Origin: Thalassoglobus neptunius
Lineage (GTDB): Bacteria > Planctomycetota > Planctomycetia > Planctomycetales > Planctomycetaceae
Reading direction: 5' to 3'
DNA: 64,000 nucleotides
Assembly (NCBI RefSeq): GCF_007859735.1
Contig: NZ_SIHI01000014.1
Coordinates: 24,724-88,723, forward strand
The notes beneath the pieces were generated by a model. That model was not told the origin of the DNA. It ran no database searches and saw nothing but the letters and a program-made list of their open reading frames with translations. Position 1 is the first letter of the stretch, and every line of letters begins with the position of its first letter. This document shows positions 46,007-56,700 of the stretch, in pieces. The translations under genes and the position numbers were made by a program.

Positions 46007-47182
46007 CTATTGAGCGATCGACTTCGAACCACTTGCGGAGCCAGCAATCGGAAAACCTGACGGAAGAGGTCGTGAAGCGACCCAGAATCCGTAGTCGTGC
46101 AGGAAGGACTTCAAATCCTGATGCAGTTCGTAGCTGTCGGGGTAGACCCAGAATGTGATCGTCGCGTTGGTCCCTTGAGAAATCAATGCGCGGCGAAACT
46201 GTGAGTGCGACTGCAAAGCTTCTTCGGACGTCTCTCCGCGTACGTCACCCGCTGGTCTGATGACCCAGTCGGTCACGCTGATCTTCACGAGATTGGCACC
46301 GAATCGTGAATCGCCCAGCAATCCATTCGAGTGGCGTTGAACCAGAAACTCCATTTCGTAGCCGTTGACTGGCCCGACAGTCGCCTGATAGCGAGGCTGT
46401 TTGAGCAGGAAATCTTTGCGGCGTTGCATTTGTTGTTTGACGAGATCCGTTAATTCGTCCACGGGCACATACGAGACTTGACCGTTCTCAAGGCAGAAGT
46501 GCACCTCCTGGCCGGAAACGGCTCGGCCGACTGGATTCAACCGGTGCGCGAGTTTTTTGGTTTCAGGCTCTTCGTTTTGAACGTCTGCAAGCCGCTCTCT
46601 GAGTTGCTCAATCACCTGTGAGGAGCGTGCGTTTTCGATTTCAACAAATTCCAGCTGTTGCCGCCGCTGCGAGAGGGCGCTTTCGGCTGAGGTCAGTTGA
46701 CGTTCGAGTTCTTCCGACTGCTGAGAGATTTCTTCGCGATCACGCTGGTGCTCCGAGAATTGATTGCGAACAGATTCCCACTGTGCAGTGAGTTGGGCCA
46801 GCTCCTCTTGCATTTGCTCGAAGACTTGAAGCAGTTCCGCCGAAACAGCTGCGTCCGGAATCGGCTCGAACACTCCGACTTCTGGCGGAACGAATGGCGC
46901 GATTTCGACCGGGATTTCCTCCGGGGTCATGGCTGGAACGAACGCGAGATCGACTTCGATCGGCTCGTCATTGTCCACCGGGGCGTTCGCCCATAATGTC
47001 ACAGTTTCAGGGGACTTTTGTTCGGCCGAAGCCTCTTGTTTCGGAACGGAGAGAAGTGGAGTCCGGCTGACGCGCACGCCAGCTACAACAATCAGAATGA
47101 TCAGAATTCCGACAATGTTGGCCACGATGTCCAAAAAGGAATCCGAGCCGAACGCCGTCTCTTCAACTTGTCGACGTGCCAT
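46007..47182 (-). CDS. ExbD/MotB-like partner of the proton-channel module (carries membrane Asp)
   Basis: 391 residues. A short cytoplasmic start precedes one span at about 17-37 (FLDIVANIVGILIILIVVAG), with Asp18 at the N-terminal end as in ExbD, TolR and MotB, where this residue carries protons. A Pro/Glu-rich linker (about 45-112) leads to a coiled coil (about 115-206: LQVFEQMQEELAQLTAQWES and onwards) and a C-terminal alpha/beta domain ending with FWVYPDSYELHQDLKSFLHD. That domain resembles the one in the 702-residue partner. It has no OmpA peptidoglycan-binding motif that I recognise. It follows the 702-residue gene, 86 bases downstream of its stop. Confidence 0.72.
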   Translation of the reverse strand: MARRQVEETAFGSDSFLDIVANIVGILIILIVVAGVRVSRTPLLSVPKQEASAEQKSPETVTLWANAPVDNDEPIEVDLAFVPAMTPEEIPVEIAPFVPPEVGVFEPIPDAAVSAELLQVFEQMQEELAQLTAQWESVRNQFSEHQRDREEISQQSEELERQLTSAESALSQRRQQLEFVEIENARSSQVIEQLRERLADVQNEEPETKKLAHRLNPVGRAVSGQEVHFCLENGQVSYVPVDELTDLVKQQMQRRKDFLLKQPRYQATVGPVNGYEMEFLVQRHSNGLLGDSRFGANLVKISVTDWVIRPAGDVRGETSEEALQSHSQFRRALISQGTNATITFWVYPDSYELHQDLKSFLHDYGFWVASRPLPSGFPIAGSASGSKSIAQ

Positions 47183-47268
47183 GGATCAGAACCTTCTCAC
47201 CGAGTTTGCGTTAAACGTTTGTCGACCACTAGTGATCTACCCACCACCAGACAGAACCATCAGATCGG

Positions 47269-49377
47269 TCAATCCAATGAATACTCTGCGACGGTCGGCG
47301 TCCCCCATTGATTCGTCAAATCCTTGACCCGGGCGTAATGCTGATTTCCCCCCGGATGGATGACGATTTTGACCGTTGGCTTCCAGAAGAATGAATCCGG
47401 AGCCGATTTCCACGATTGCGTATGTTGCCGAACAGCCCGTGTCACCGCTCGTTGGATCTGACCGGAGGTTGCTTCGAGTGGAATGTCGATATCCAGCTCA
47501 TCCTCAACGCTGATCAGTTCCGGGCGAAGGTGAATGGCGATTTGCCGTTCGATCCCGATTGCGCCGCGGCGTCTTGGAATCGTCCAGGGAATTGACAACG
47601 GAGAATCTTCTTCTTCACCACCGGGACCAGCTGTGAACTGTGACGAACTGCTGTTTCCTGTGGATGACGAATCAATCGGACGAGACGCCACATTGGGAAG
47701 GAGGCTCGGCGGCTGATCGGGAACAATCTCAGGGAGTCGCCCAACAGACTGCGTATTCGTTCCGGAGGATTGTTCGTCTGCGTTGTCCGACGAACGGGAT
47801 GAGCGTCCGCGGATCACGGTTTGTGGTTGCGTTCGCTCTCTCGTCTCTGTTGCTTCTGCTTCGCCTCGTCTTCCCGGCGAGTTCGATCGCGACAGGAGGC
47901 TTGACTCAGCATCGCTCAATCCCAAGGACGACCGGCGTGCGTCTGGCCGCTCTTCAGTCGTAGGAGATGAAGCAATTGATTCCCGTTGGCTGACATTCGG
48001 AGAAGGACTCAACGGTTTCAACGTCAGAGGTTGTGTTGCCGAACCATAAGGTCGTCCGGCAGCGGCCGAGGATGGTGTCGATGGTCGAACCTGCTCGCCC
48101 AGCGGAACCTTTTCGACAAAACTTCGATCGCGGCGATGCGGCGAGACCCACTTTTCATCGCCGAGATACATTCCGCCCCTCGACTTCGAAGCATTCTTCA
48201 TCGCTGGAAGCGAGAAGCTTCCGTCTGTGTCCGCAAAGTCGAGCGGACCATCAGAGCGAATCAGGCCATATCCGGTTCGGGCAGCGACATGTTCTCGTTC
48301 CGAGAGGACTTGCCGAACGGCACGTTCACAAGCTGCGGCAGCACCGGGATCAGTTTCCGGCCAGTTTAGTTGCGTCTCTTCACTTACGAGTTCATAACCG
48401 AAATCGTGATCGAGTTTCGAAAGCAATCCTCGAGCCACATAGAACCCGGTTGTTCCCCCAGGTCGAACGACAAGTAAAAGATAAGGTTTGTCGATTCCTG
48501 TTCCGTTCCGTTCCCAATAGTCGAGAAGTGCCTCAGCCCCTGACCGCAACGGGTTGTATTCCGGAGGGAATCCGCTCAACTCCATGGCACTCAATGCGAT
48601 GCCTTCCGAAACGAATCGGATTTCCTTCTCAGTACATTCAATGAGAATCGGCTTCTTTGCCGTTCCGGTCATCGTGTCGTAAGCGACGATCTCAGTAGCT
48701 GCCGTCGCACCTGAAAGATTCTCTTCCGCTCGCGCGATCTGACGCGTTAACTCAATCGATTCGGTCACCATCTGATTGCGAGCTGCAATTTGGAGTTGTT
48801 CGTCTTTCTCAATTTCGGCCAGCACATCTCGAATCTTCTGCAACCGCACTTCGTTGACGATGACTGCTTTCTTCTGTCGCTCGAGTTCTGCTTTCAATTC
48901 GGAGACCGCAGCCAGTCGCTGGGAAATTTCTCGCGTCTTGTCCTCAATCTGAGTCCGAAGCGATTCAATTCGCGCGGCAAACTCCGAATCCAATTTCTGC
49001 TGGAGCTGATTGCGTTCGTTGAGAGACCTTAAGTGTTCGGCACGCAGTTGTTCTTGTTCCTGCTCCCAGCGACGACGTTCCCAGGCAACATCTTCTTCAG
49101 AGATTGGAGCCAGGAGCGGAGCGATCGGTTGTTCGGGATCGATCGTGTTTGGCTTCTTGACTGTGAGTGGAAGATCGGGGATTTCCGGAAGTTGTGGGAG
49201 TGGATCGACGACCTCAACCGGGGCCTCGATCGACACTGTCGGAAGTTCAACAAGAGCTTGCTTCTGAATTCGACGAGTCGTAATCAGCAATAGAAAGATC
49301 AGCGCCCCCATCGTGCAGACGAGAACTGCAAGAAAGGGAAACAGATTGACAGATGGTGTACTCTTGCGTCGGCTCAC
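47269..49377 (-). CDS. Second single-span partner of the proton-channel module (lacks membrane Asp)
   Basis: 702 residues. One N-terminal span at about 11-33 (NLFPFLAVLVCTMGALIFLL) starts with the same F-P-F-L position as ExbD but has no acidic residue in it. A long coiled coil (about 93-230: RAEHLRSLNERNQLQQKLDS) leads to a domain at about 245-390 (LLVVRPGGTTGFYVARGLLS, then YELVSEETQL). This shares a strand-loop-helix pattern with the C-terminus of the 391-residue partner. A Ser/Arg/Pro-rich, probably disordered linker (about 430-590) and a small C-terminal domain (WTIPRRRGAIGIERQIAIHL onwards) follow. The gene is co-oriented between the ExbB-like and the Asp-bearing partner. Confidence 0.68.
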   Translation of the reverse strand: MSRRKSTPSVNLFPFLAVLVCTMGALIFLLLITTRRIQKQALVELPTVSIEAPVEVVDPLPQLPEIPDLPLTVKKPNTIDPEQPIAPLLAPISEEDVAWERRRWEQEQEQLRAEHLRSLNERNQLQQKLDSEFAARIESLRTQIEDKTREISQRLAAVSELKAELERQKKAVIVNEVRLQKIRDVLAEIEKDEQLQIAARNQMVTESIELTRQIARAEENLSGATAATEIVAYDTMTGTAKKPILIECTEKEIRFVSEGIALSAMELSGFPPEYNPLRSGAEALLDYWERNGTGIDKPYLLLVVRPGGTTGFYVARGLLSKLDHDFGYELVSEETQLNWPETDPGAAAACERAVRQVLSEREHVAARTGYGLIRSDGPLDFADTDGSFSLPAMKNASKSRGGMYLGDEKWVSPHRRDRSFVEKVPLGEQVRPSTPSSAAAGRPYGSATQPLTLKPLSPSPNVSQRESIASSPTTEERPDARRSSLGLSDAESSLLSRSNSPGRRGEAEATETRERTQPQTVIRGRSSRSSDNADEQSSGTNTQSVGRLPEIVPDQPPSLLPNVASRPIDSSSTGNSSSSQFTAGPGGEEEDSPLSIPWTIPRRRGAIGIERQIAIHLRPELISVEDELDIDIPLEATSGQIQRAVTRAVRQHTQSWKSAPDSFFWKPTVKIVIHPGGNQHYARVKDLTNQWGTPTVAEYSLD

Positions 49378-49549
49378 GATGTTGCTGACCGCTGGTTGTG
49401 TTGCGCCACAATTTGTGGCTGGCGGATCGAAATCAATTCAGTCGATGCAATGGCCTGCGACGGCGATTACTTTGCCTGTTGAACATTCTTCGCGCTGATT
49501 GTCGTCTGTTCGCGTAAGCGGAAACTCAGCGATGACGACTCAATACCGG

Positions 49550-51031
49550 TTAAGCGGCATCTCGGGTTCGGGCTCTTGCTGTCAACAGGTGCACAGCTGC
49601 CGTGAGGTTGTGGAGCGTTTGTTCGAACGTTTCTCCAGTCCGGACAGCTTCGAGATTTCGATCGAGTTGAGTCTGAAGGCGGACCAGTTGTTCTTCCTGT
49701 CCTACAATCCGTTCCAGCTGACCTCCGTGATCAAGCAACGCTGCACTCTGGCGAGTCATCGCCAAAGTCAGTTGCTCAAGCTGTCGCTGCCACGAATCTG
49801 TTTTCGATTGCCAGGATTCGACGCGAGTTCCGAATTCGTCAAGAGTTCGAGCAAGGTCACGATGCTGCTTCGTCGCGGCTTCTTCTGCGCTTTGCTGAAT
49901 CTGAGACGACAAAGCATTGAGTCGGTTGAGCAGGACAGCTTCTGATGCCTGCCGATCTTCATTGATTCCTGACAGATTTTTGGACAGTTCCTCACTGAGC
50001 AACTTTTGGGCGTTTAGAAACTGCTCTCGATATTCTTCCAACTGTTGAGCGTGATTCGAGAGCGCAGATTCCGTTCCATCAGAAAGCGATCCCGAAAGAT
50101 GAGCTTGCTGCTGCTCAAGTGTGGAAACCCAGTTCTGTCGAAGGTCATCGAGTGCTGACGACCATGTTTCCGTTTGAGTGCTGATCAGTTCCGCAGTCTG
50201 CTTCAACAGATCTTCGGCAGCTTTCGTCTCGGCGTCGAACAGTGGATGTGATCGATCTCCTGTGACTCCGATTGGGAAACAGCGATTCACTTCAAGTCGA
50301 CAGCGTTCATCGATATCCGTCAACAGTCCTTCTTCAGCCCGTTTGACGAAGAGCGATGCAAAGCCAAGCACGAGCGACAACGACAACGCCAGAGCAGTCG
50401 TATCGAAAGCAACGGCCAGTCCACCGGTGACTGCATCGAGTGACGTATCCAGCTGTTCCGGAGTCACATTGGCGATCGCCAGCGTAATTCCCATCACAGT
50501 TCCCAGGAATCCGAGAATAGGAATCGACCAGATGACCGTTTGAAGAAGTGAATGGCTCGCCTGCAATCGATCCATCGCAGACTCTGAAAGGTAAACAAGA
50601 TGCTCGGACAGACCGTCTCCATTTCGTCGTCCCTTGAAGAACGCCAGCAAATGCTCAAGCCGACGTCCCCATTGTGTATTCTCCAGCGACTGAGAAGTGG
50701 ACGTCAAATGGCTTTGGAAACGGGCCACATTTTCTTCAAGCTCCTCGCTCGGATGCGAGATTCCGAAGGTCGTCACTTTGCGAAACGCCCTCCGCTCGAA
50801 GATCATTGTGATCGCCTTGATCAGAATGATCGCCAGACCGACGAAGAACAGCCCCGCAAGAACCCGTTCCAGCGGGTGTCCGCAGAAATAGCGGATTGCG
50901 AGGTCTCTGCCGACTGGCAAATGAGGAAGACCTTGGTAAAACCCCCAAGTCATCGCCCCAGCCCAGATCCATGGCGCTGTAAGAAAGCGATAGAAGAGGC
51001 CAGGTTCCTGGAATTGATTAGGCTCAGGCAT
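49550..51031 (-). CDS. ExbB/TolQ/MotA-like proton channel with long coiled-coil tail
   Basis: 493 residues from the ATG at 51031; the frame continues upstream without support. Spans are likely at about 18-34, 56-78, 165-187 (VIWSIPILGFLGTVMGITLA) and 205-228 (GLAVAFDTTALALSLSLVLG). The last two carry the ExbB/TolQ/MotA signature GFLGTVMGITLA and the Thr-containing T-T-A-L-A channel helix. Residues about 290-490 are charged and helical with glutamine-rich heptads, a coiled-coil tail that ordinary ExbB lacks but ZorA has. It should form a proton-driven pentamer with the two following single-span proteins. Confidence 0.82.
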   Translation of the reverse strand: MPEPNQFQEPGLFYRFLTAPWIWAGAMTWGFYQGLPHLPVGRDLAIRYFCGHPLERVLAGLFFVGLAIILIKAITMIFERRAFRKVTTFGISHPSEELEENVARFQSHLTSTSQSLENTQWGRRLEHLLAFFKGRRNGDGLSEHLVYLSESAMDRLQASHSLLQTVIWSIPILGFLGTVMGITLAIANVTPEQLDTSLDAVTGGLAVAFDTTALALSLSLVLGFASLFVKRAEEGLLTDIDERCRLEVNRCFPIGVTGDRSHPLFDAETKAAEDLLKQTAELISTQTETWSSALDDLRQNWVSTLEQQQAHLSGSLSDGTESALSNHAQQLEEYREQFLNAQKLLSEELSKNLSGINEDRQASEAVLLNRLNALSSQIQQSAEEAATKQHRDLARTLDEFGTRVESWQSKTDSWQRQLEQLTLAMTRQSAALLDHGGQLERIVGQEEQLVRLQTQLDRNLEAVRTGETFEQTLHNLTAAVHLLTARARTRDAA

Positions 51032-51210
51032 GATAAAATTCACGTTCTGGGGCACACTTCGGCAATCCATGCCGAATCTTGCGAATTTGTAGTACAATCG
51101 TTCCTATCACTATGATCGACTTCTCCGACAAAGATTGTTTACGGAATGCTTGAGACCTGTCCGTTTTCAGGAAGGTTCTCGAAGAGACTGTCGGAAGTGA
51201 GAGGTTCGGT

Positions 51211-52347
51211 ATGCCCATCAAATTTCGATGTCCCCACTGCGAGCAATTCCTTGGAATTTCTCGTTCGAGAGCTGGTGCCATCACCGATTGCCCTACCTGC
51301 GGACGAACGATTCGTGTTCCGCAACTCGATGGATCGATCGATCCTCTTCCGGAACCTGAGATCAATCTCGGGGACAACCAACTACGCGATGCGCTCTCTG
51401 CGCTCGCCAGTCTGGAAGGTGATTTGTCCCCACAATTGACCTTGACAGCTTCCCCTTCTGATGAAGCTGTTACGAAGTCTCGATCACAGCCCGAAGCCAT
51501 CGACTCTGTCGACCCGAGACCCGTTGTTGTTCCGATTGCGGAAAAACAATCAGTCGACGCGCTCGACACTTCCATCAGCGACGGGGAAATCGATGTCCTT
51601 GCAGAACTCGGCAAACTCGAGGCTGCACCACCTTCCGCTTATCAGAAGGCAAAACCGACTCCACTCAAGCCGGGCGGACAATGGAGATGGATCATCCTGG
51701 GCGGAGTCGTCGCATGTGCTCTCAGTTTTCTATTGGGACGAATTTCGTCAAACGTCGGTTCCGTGGATGAACCTCAAGAAGTGGTCGTTGCGAATAAAGT
51801 TCCCGTCCCGGATTCGGAGGTCGCTGTTCCTCCCGTTGTCGAAAACGCCCAGGAGAACGACCGGGAAAATCCCGCGAATCCGGTGGCTGTCCAAGAGTCA
51901 TCTGCGACACTCGACGGAATCGTCACATGGGTTGATCCGACGGGAGAATCTCGTCCCGACAAAGGAGCCCGCGTACTCGTTCTTCCGCGAGAACGAATCG
52001 GGACGAGTCGACTTCCAGAAGAGGGATTGCGTGTCGGAGCCGACCAAAACGACCAGAACGTCCTCTCGGCAGCGATTGCCGCACTCGGCGGTCGAATGGG
52101 ACGAGTGGACTCCGAAGGCAAATTTCACTTCGCGCAACTTTCTTCGGGGCAGTATGGAGTTCTGATTGTCTCACAATTTCAATCAGCCTCTTCCGCAGAC
52201 CAGTTGGCTCCGGAGTTCATCACGTTTCTCCAATCGTACTTCGATCAACCTGATCGACTGTGGGGGCGTGTGCAGGCGAAGTTCCAGTTCATCAAAGTTC
52301 CCACCGATCAGGGAAAACCAATCGAAGTCGAATTCTCTAATCGCTAG
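51211..52347 (+). CDS. Zinc-ribbon membrane protein with extracytoplasmic domain
   Basis: 378 residues. A zinc-ribbon sits at 6-33 (FRCPHCEQFL and DCPTCGRTIRVP). An acidic linker leads to one span at about 154-171 (WIILGGVVACALSFLLG), then a Pro/Glu stretch and a beta-rich C-terminal domain (about 228-378) starting LDGIVTWVDPTGESRPDKGA and containing GKFHFAQLSSGQYGVLIV, which looks like a carboxypeptidase-regulatory-type beta-sandwich. It is divergent from the channel module, with a 179-base shared promoter region. The role is unknown; the layout recurs in planctomycetes. Confidence 0.7.
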   Translation: MPIKFRCPHCEQFLGISRSRAGAITDCPTCGRTIRVPQLDGSIDPLPEPEINLGDNQLRDALSALASLEGDLSPQLTLTASPSDEAVTKSRSQPEAIDSVDPRPVVVPIAEKQSVDALDTSISDGEIDVLAELGKLEAAPPSAYQKAKPTPLKPGGQWRWIILGGVVACALSFLLGRISSNVGSVDEPQEVVVANKVPVPDSEVAVPPVVENAQENDRENPANPVAVQESSATLDGIVTWVDPTGESRPDKGARVLVLPRERIGTSRLPEEGLRVGADQNDQNVLSAAIAALGGRMGRVDSEGKFHFAQLSSGQYGVLIVSQFQSASSADQLAPEFITFLQSYFDQPDRLWGRVQAKFQFIKVPTDQGKPIEVEFSNR

Positions 52348-52653
52348 TCCATCTTCACGTTGAGTGCTGATTCTGCTGTTTCGAAATTCGCTGCAATCAA
52401 TGCAAACTCTTTCGAGAACTCGATCGCGAGTCAGTCATCACTCGACATTCCGAGCCCTGTAGATTTTACAATCACGGTTTCATGAAAAGTCTCATGACAT
52501 CGACCACTCAATGATTTGGCACGGAGTTTGACTGGTTCGCGAGCATCTCAAGTGCTCAATCAGCAAAACTCTTGCAGCGAAATCCGCGTTGACCGGTTCG
52601 ACAAAACGCTCGTACACTGCGTCCTCGAAATTGCTCTCGATTTCATCTCCCGA
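52348..52653. other. Intergenic region before kdsD
   Basis: 306 bases. The kdsD frame stays open through most of it, but family alignment puts the start at 52654. No promoter could be picked with confidence. Confidence 0.35.
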
Positions 52654-53724
52654 ATGGATTCTCCAGTCTGCAGGAAGCACTCTGTGAGCACCTCCGCCAA
52701 ACAACTCATTCCGTTCAGCCAGTTCGAACAGTTACGAACCGGGCGCGAAATTATTCGTACTGAGGCAGAAGCCCTCCTCAGCATGGCGAGAGAGCTGGAC
52801 GCTTCGTTTCTCCACGCCGTCGATTCGATCTCCAGGTGTTCCGGAAGTGTCATCGTTTGCGGAATGGGCAAAGCTGGCCTGATCGGGAAGAAGATCACCG
52901 CGACACTCTCATCAACAGGGACCCGCGCCCACTTCTTGCATCCTGCGGAAGCTGTTCACGGCGATTTAGGTTGCCTCCATCCCGACGACATTCTTCTGAC
53001 ACTTTCCAACAGCGGGGAAACAGAAGAGATCCTCAACGTCATTCCGGTCGCGAAGCGTCTTGGATTGTCGGTCATCTCCATCACTGCCACGAATCACAAT
53101 TCACTTGCGGAACAGTCAGACATCGTGCTCCCCATCGGAAGAACCCGCGAAGCCTGTCGATGGGGGCTGGCTCCTTCGACAAGCACAACAGCGATGCTTG
53201 CATTGGGAGACGCTCTCGCTCTGGTGGTCAGCGAATGCAAGGAATTCCAGCCACACAATTTCGCCCAGTTTCACCCAGCCGGAAGTCTTGGTCAAAAACT
53301 CAAACCCGTGGCCGAAGTCATGCGTCCGCGAGACCAGCTTCGAATCGCCTCCGATCGAGAAACTGTGCGGCAAGTCATCTCTCAGTCGGCAAGACCGGGG
53401 CGAAGAACGGGGGCGACGCTCCTCGTGAACGAAGAACAAGCACTGACCGGAATCTTCACCGACAGTGACCTCGCTCGACTTCTTGAGTCACGACAGGATG
53501 AACTCTTCGATGATCCGATCGCCAGCGCGATGACCCGTCATCCGTTGACGGTTTCAGCGTCGGCTCTGTTTTCAGAAGTCGTCGATCTGCTCGCGACTCG
53601 CAAGATCAGCGAAATTCCGGTCGTCGATGATCAGGGTGCCCCCGTCGGATTGATCGACATCACTGATGTCATTGCGTGGCTTCCAAATGAACAAACCCCC
53701 GGACCGCACTCCCAGGAGAACTGA
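52654..53724 (+). CDS. kdsD: Arabinose-5-phosphate isomerase KdsD (SIS plus CBS domains)
   Basis: 356 residues from the ATG at 52654, close to the family length; an upstream in-frame extension to 52516 lacks similarity. The SIS domain covers about 45-185: VIVCGMGKAGLIGKKITATL, THFLHPAEAVHGDLG-like HPAEAVHGDLGCLHPDD, LTLSNSGETEE and PSTSTTAMLALGDALA. Two CBS domains follow at about 225-345 (LVNEEQALTGIFTDSDLARL; ISEIPVVDDQGAPVGLIDIT). It isomerises ribulose 5-phosphate to arabinose 5-phosphate, the first step to Kdo in lipopolysaccharide. It is followed two bases later by an OstA/LptA/LptC-like gene, the same neighbourhood as in enterobacteria. Confidence 0.92.
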   Translation: MDSPVCRKHSVSTSAKQLIPFSQFEQLRTGREIIRTEAEALLSMARELDASFLHAVDSISRCSGSVIVCGMGKAGLIGKKITATLSSTGTRAHFLHPAEAVHGDLGCLHPDDILLTLSNSGETEEILNVIPVAKRLGLSVISITATNHNSLAEQSDIVLPIGRTREACRWGLAPSTSTTAMLALGDALALVVSECKEFQPHNFAQFHPAGSLGQKLKPVAEVMRPRDQLRIASDRETVRQVISQSARPGRRTGATLLVNEEQALTGIFTDSDLARLLESRQDELFDDPIASAMTRHPLTVSASALFSEVVDLLATRKISEIPVVDDQGAPVGLIDITDVIAWLPNEQTPGPHSQEN

Positions 53725-53726
53725 CT

Positions 53727-56700
53727 GTGGTTCGATTTGTGGTCTGTCTGGCCGTGACAATGTTTCTGGCCTCCGCGTACTTCATGTATGCCGGAGTCAT
53801 GCTCCCGTTGACGGCCATTCAGAAAGCTCCTGATCCGCTCCCGTCGTTGAGTTCCACCGACTATCGTCCCCCTGTCCTCTCCGAAGCTGCCGAGCAGTAC
53901 TTCCCGGATCTGGACTGGGTGAACTCCGAAAACCTGGAAACATTCGAGTCACAAACTCAGGACCTCATGCTGTTCACGCAGCATACGAAACGTGTCTTTG
54001 TCAGCGGTCAAACTGGAAGCGGAGAGGACGACGGACGAACGGTCGAGATGTCTCCCGTCGCTGTCCTTTGGAAAGACCCGCGAAATCCGGACGCTCGTCC
54101 TTTTCGACTGATTGCCGACCGCGCACTCGTTCGCTTTCAGAATCGTTTCTTCGACGAAGCTCTCGAGTTGTCCAACAGTCGCCCGGGAAGAGTGGTCTGG
54201 GCGTCGCTTGAAGGAACTGTTCATATCGACGGCCCAGATGGACTCGTGATCGACGGCCAACAATTCATTCTGTCTGAGCAGAGCGCTCAGCTTTACAGCG
54301 ACCGTCCCATCCGATTTCGTTACGGCCCCACAGCGAATGACCAAACCGAATTCAGCGGATCGTCTGACCAGATCGCGATTCACCTGATGACAGATGACGC
54401 TCCGCTCCTCGGGAAAGATCTCCCACAAGTGAGTGGAGTGCACAGCCTGATTCTTCGAAAGAATGTTCTCATCAATACGACTTTCGTAAGCGACGGAAAA
54501 CGAGAGCAAGCAAAAATCGCGTGTGACGGACCATTTGAATATGACTTCCAAAGACGATTCGCCTCATTTGAAAGCGACGTCGTCGTCGATCATCTTGTCC
54601 CTAATGGACAAAAATTCGATCGACAGCAGTTGCACTGTCAGCGGCTGGAAATCGATCTCGAACCAGAATTGGCATCCGAAGTTGAAAAGTTGAACAGCGA
54701 AACTTCGGACAGTGGGACGTTACAGCTGGACAACTTGACGTTCCGTCGACTGCAAGCGTTCAACACGACTCGTCGACTGGGCGGACGCATCACCCCTGTT
54801 CAGCTGTCTTCCGATGAACATCAGGTTCAGGGAACGATGAGCCAGCTCATTTACGACGCATTAACGCGTACGGCGGTGATGCTTGATGAACAGGGAGTCA
54901 TTGTGCGTCAGAACGAGACAACGTTTCGATGCCCCAGGATCAAGCTCACTCACACCGACGGCAATGATCTCGAAACAATCGAGTGTCTCGGCCCCGGCGA
55001 ACTCATGGTGACGACTGAATCGTTCGGCCAGACTCCGGTTCGTGCGAAGTGGGATCAAGCGGTGAACGTTCTGCCTGAGGCCAGCACCAACTTTCATATC
55101 GTCGAACTGAACGGAAACGCAGAATTCACCATTCCGAAGACGGATGACCCGAAAGCGGGCGCACTGAGTCAGGTGGGGATCGCCGCCGACCAACTGAAGG
55201 TATGGGTCGATTTCAAGAAAGCAGAATCGCTCCAAAATTCGGACTCTCTTCTCAAATCAAGACTGCCTGTCTCGCGTGCTCAAGCCGTCGGAAACGTGGC
55301 GATGGTCTCACGAGATGCGATTATCGAACGTGCTCAGACCATTGATGTCCGGATCACGCATTCCGAAGAATCACACGAAGTGGCCGATTCGGATTCGCCA
55401 TCTCGTCCCCAAAAAAACAGTCGTGGCAACAAGTCTGAAGAAGAAGTTGCCAATCCGCTCCGAGTCGCCGCCCAGTCAATCACCGTTCATCTGGAGCACA
55501 ATTCGCTCGACGGAAAAGTGGATGTCCGCAAGGTCGATGGTCGAGGCGATGTCGTCATGACTCATCAACCCGAGCCAAACGAATCACTTCAGGAACTTGG
55601 CGGTGAGAATCCAATCGTAATGTCCGGCGTTCGGGTCGTTGCGCATCGTGATCGCCACCAGAATGAATACGTCACACTTCTCGGCCAACTCGATGATCGC
55701 GGAGCTGTCACTGAACCGGCGATGATCTCCTTCGGTGCGACTCGAATCGGTGGAGCCAATCTCGCATTCGACCGGACGGGGAACACCATTTCCATTCTCG
55801 GTCCGGGTAAACTTCGCGTCCCTGTTTCAAAAAGTCTCGAAGGCAAAGAACTCGACACTCCCGGCATGATGGAAGTCGTCTGGCAGGAGCGAATGACCTT
55901 TGACGGAGAGACCGCAAGGTTCTTCGATTCGATTCGATGCTCTTTCGACAACCACGGGGAAAACCTGACCAGCTTGAATTGTGAGAATCTTTCCGTGCGT
56001 CTCACGGACCAGATTCGATTCGACAAGGGAACGAAAGACTCTGATTCCGTCGAACTCCACAGCATTCATGCCACGCAACTTGTCGAGTTTGAGTCTTATG
56101 AGTTCTTGAAGAACCAACTCATTGGCGTTCGAAAAGGTCAGCTCGACGATTTCATTCTGGACCAATCTGCAGATCGCTTCACAGGACGTGGCCCCGGACA
56201 GTTTCATATCTGGTCGTATGGGAACTCGATGAAACTGGCGCCCGACGGAAAAGCTGAAGCCAATCGCCCCATTCAGGCAAACGAAGAACAATCCTGGAGA
56301 TATTCGACCATCGAGTTTTCAGGAGTCATCAACGGGAAGATTACGGATCGATCGGCAAGCCTAGAAAACCAGCGAATCGAGATCCTCTCGGCTCCTGTCG
56401 AACAAGCGCATATCAAGTTCCACCGCGACGAAATTTCTTCGGGACGACCACAGGCAGCGAACGCCGTCTGGCTCGGCTGCCGAAATCTCCGCATCAATCA
56501 AAAGTCATTCGGCGACAAGGATTATTGGGAGCTGTTTGCCCGCGAAGCAACGGAACTGGAAGGCGAACGATTTCGAGCAGTGGCGGACGAACTTTCCTTC
56601 GACGAACGGATGGGCCGATTCGTGCTGCGGGGTATTGGTCGAGAAGCGACTCTCTACTTCCAGGAAGCTCCCGGAACGCAATTCCGTCCTTCATCGCATC

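Noticed and set aside
46007..51031. Calling the channel module a Zorya defence system
   Set aside because: The tail of the ExbB-like protein is ZorA-like, but neither partner has a recognisable OmpA domain as in ZorB, and no ZorC, ZorD or ZorE is next to it.
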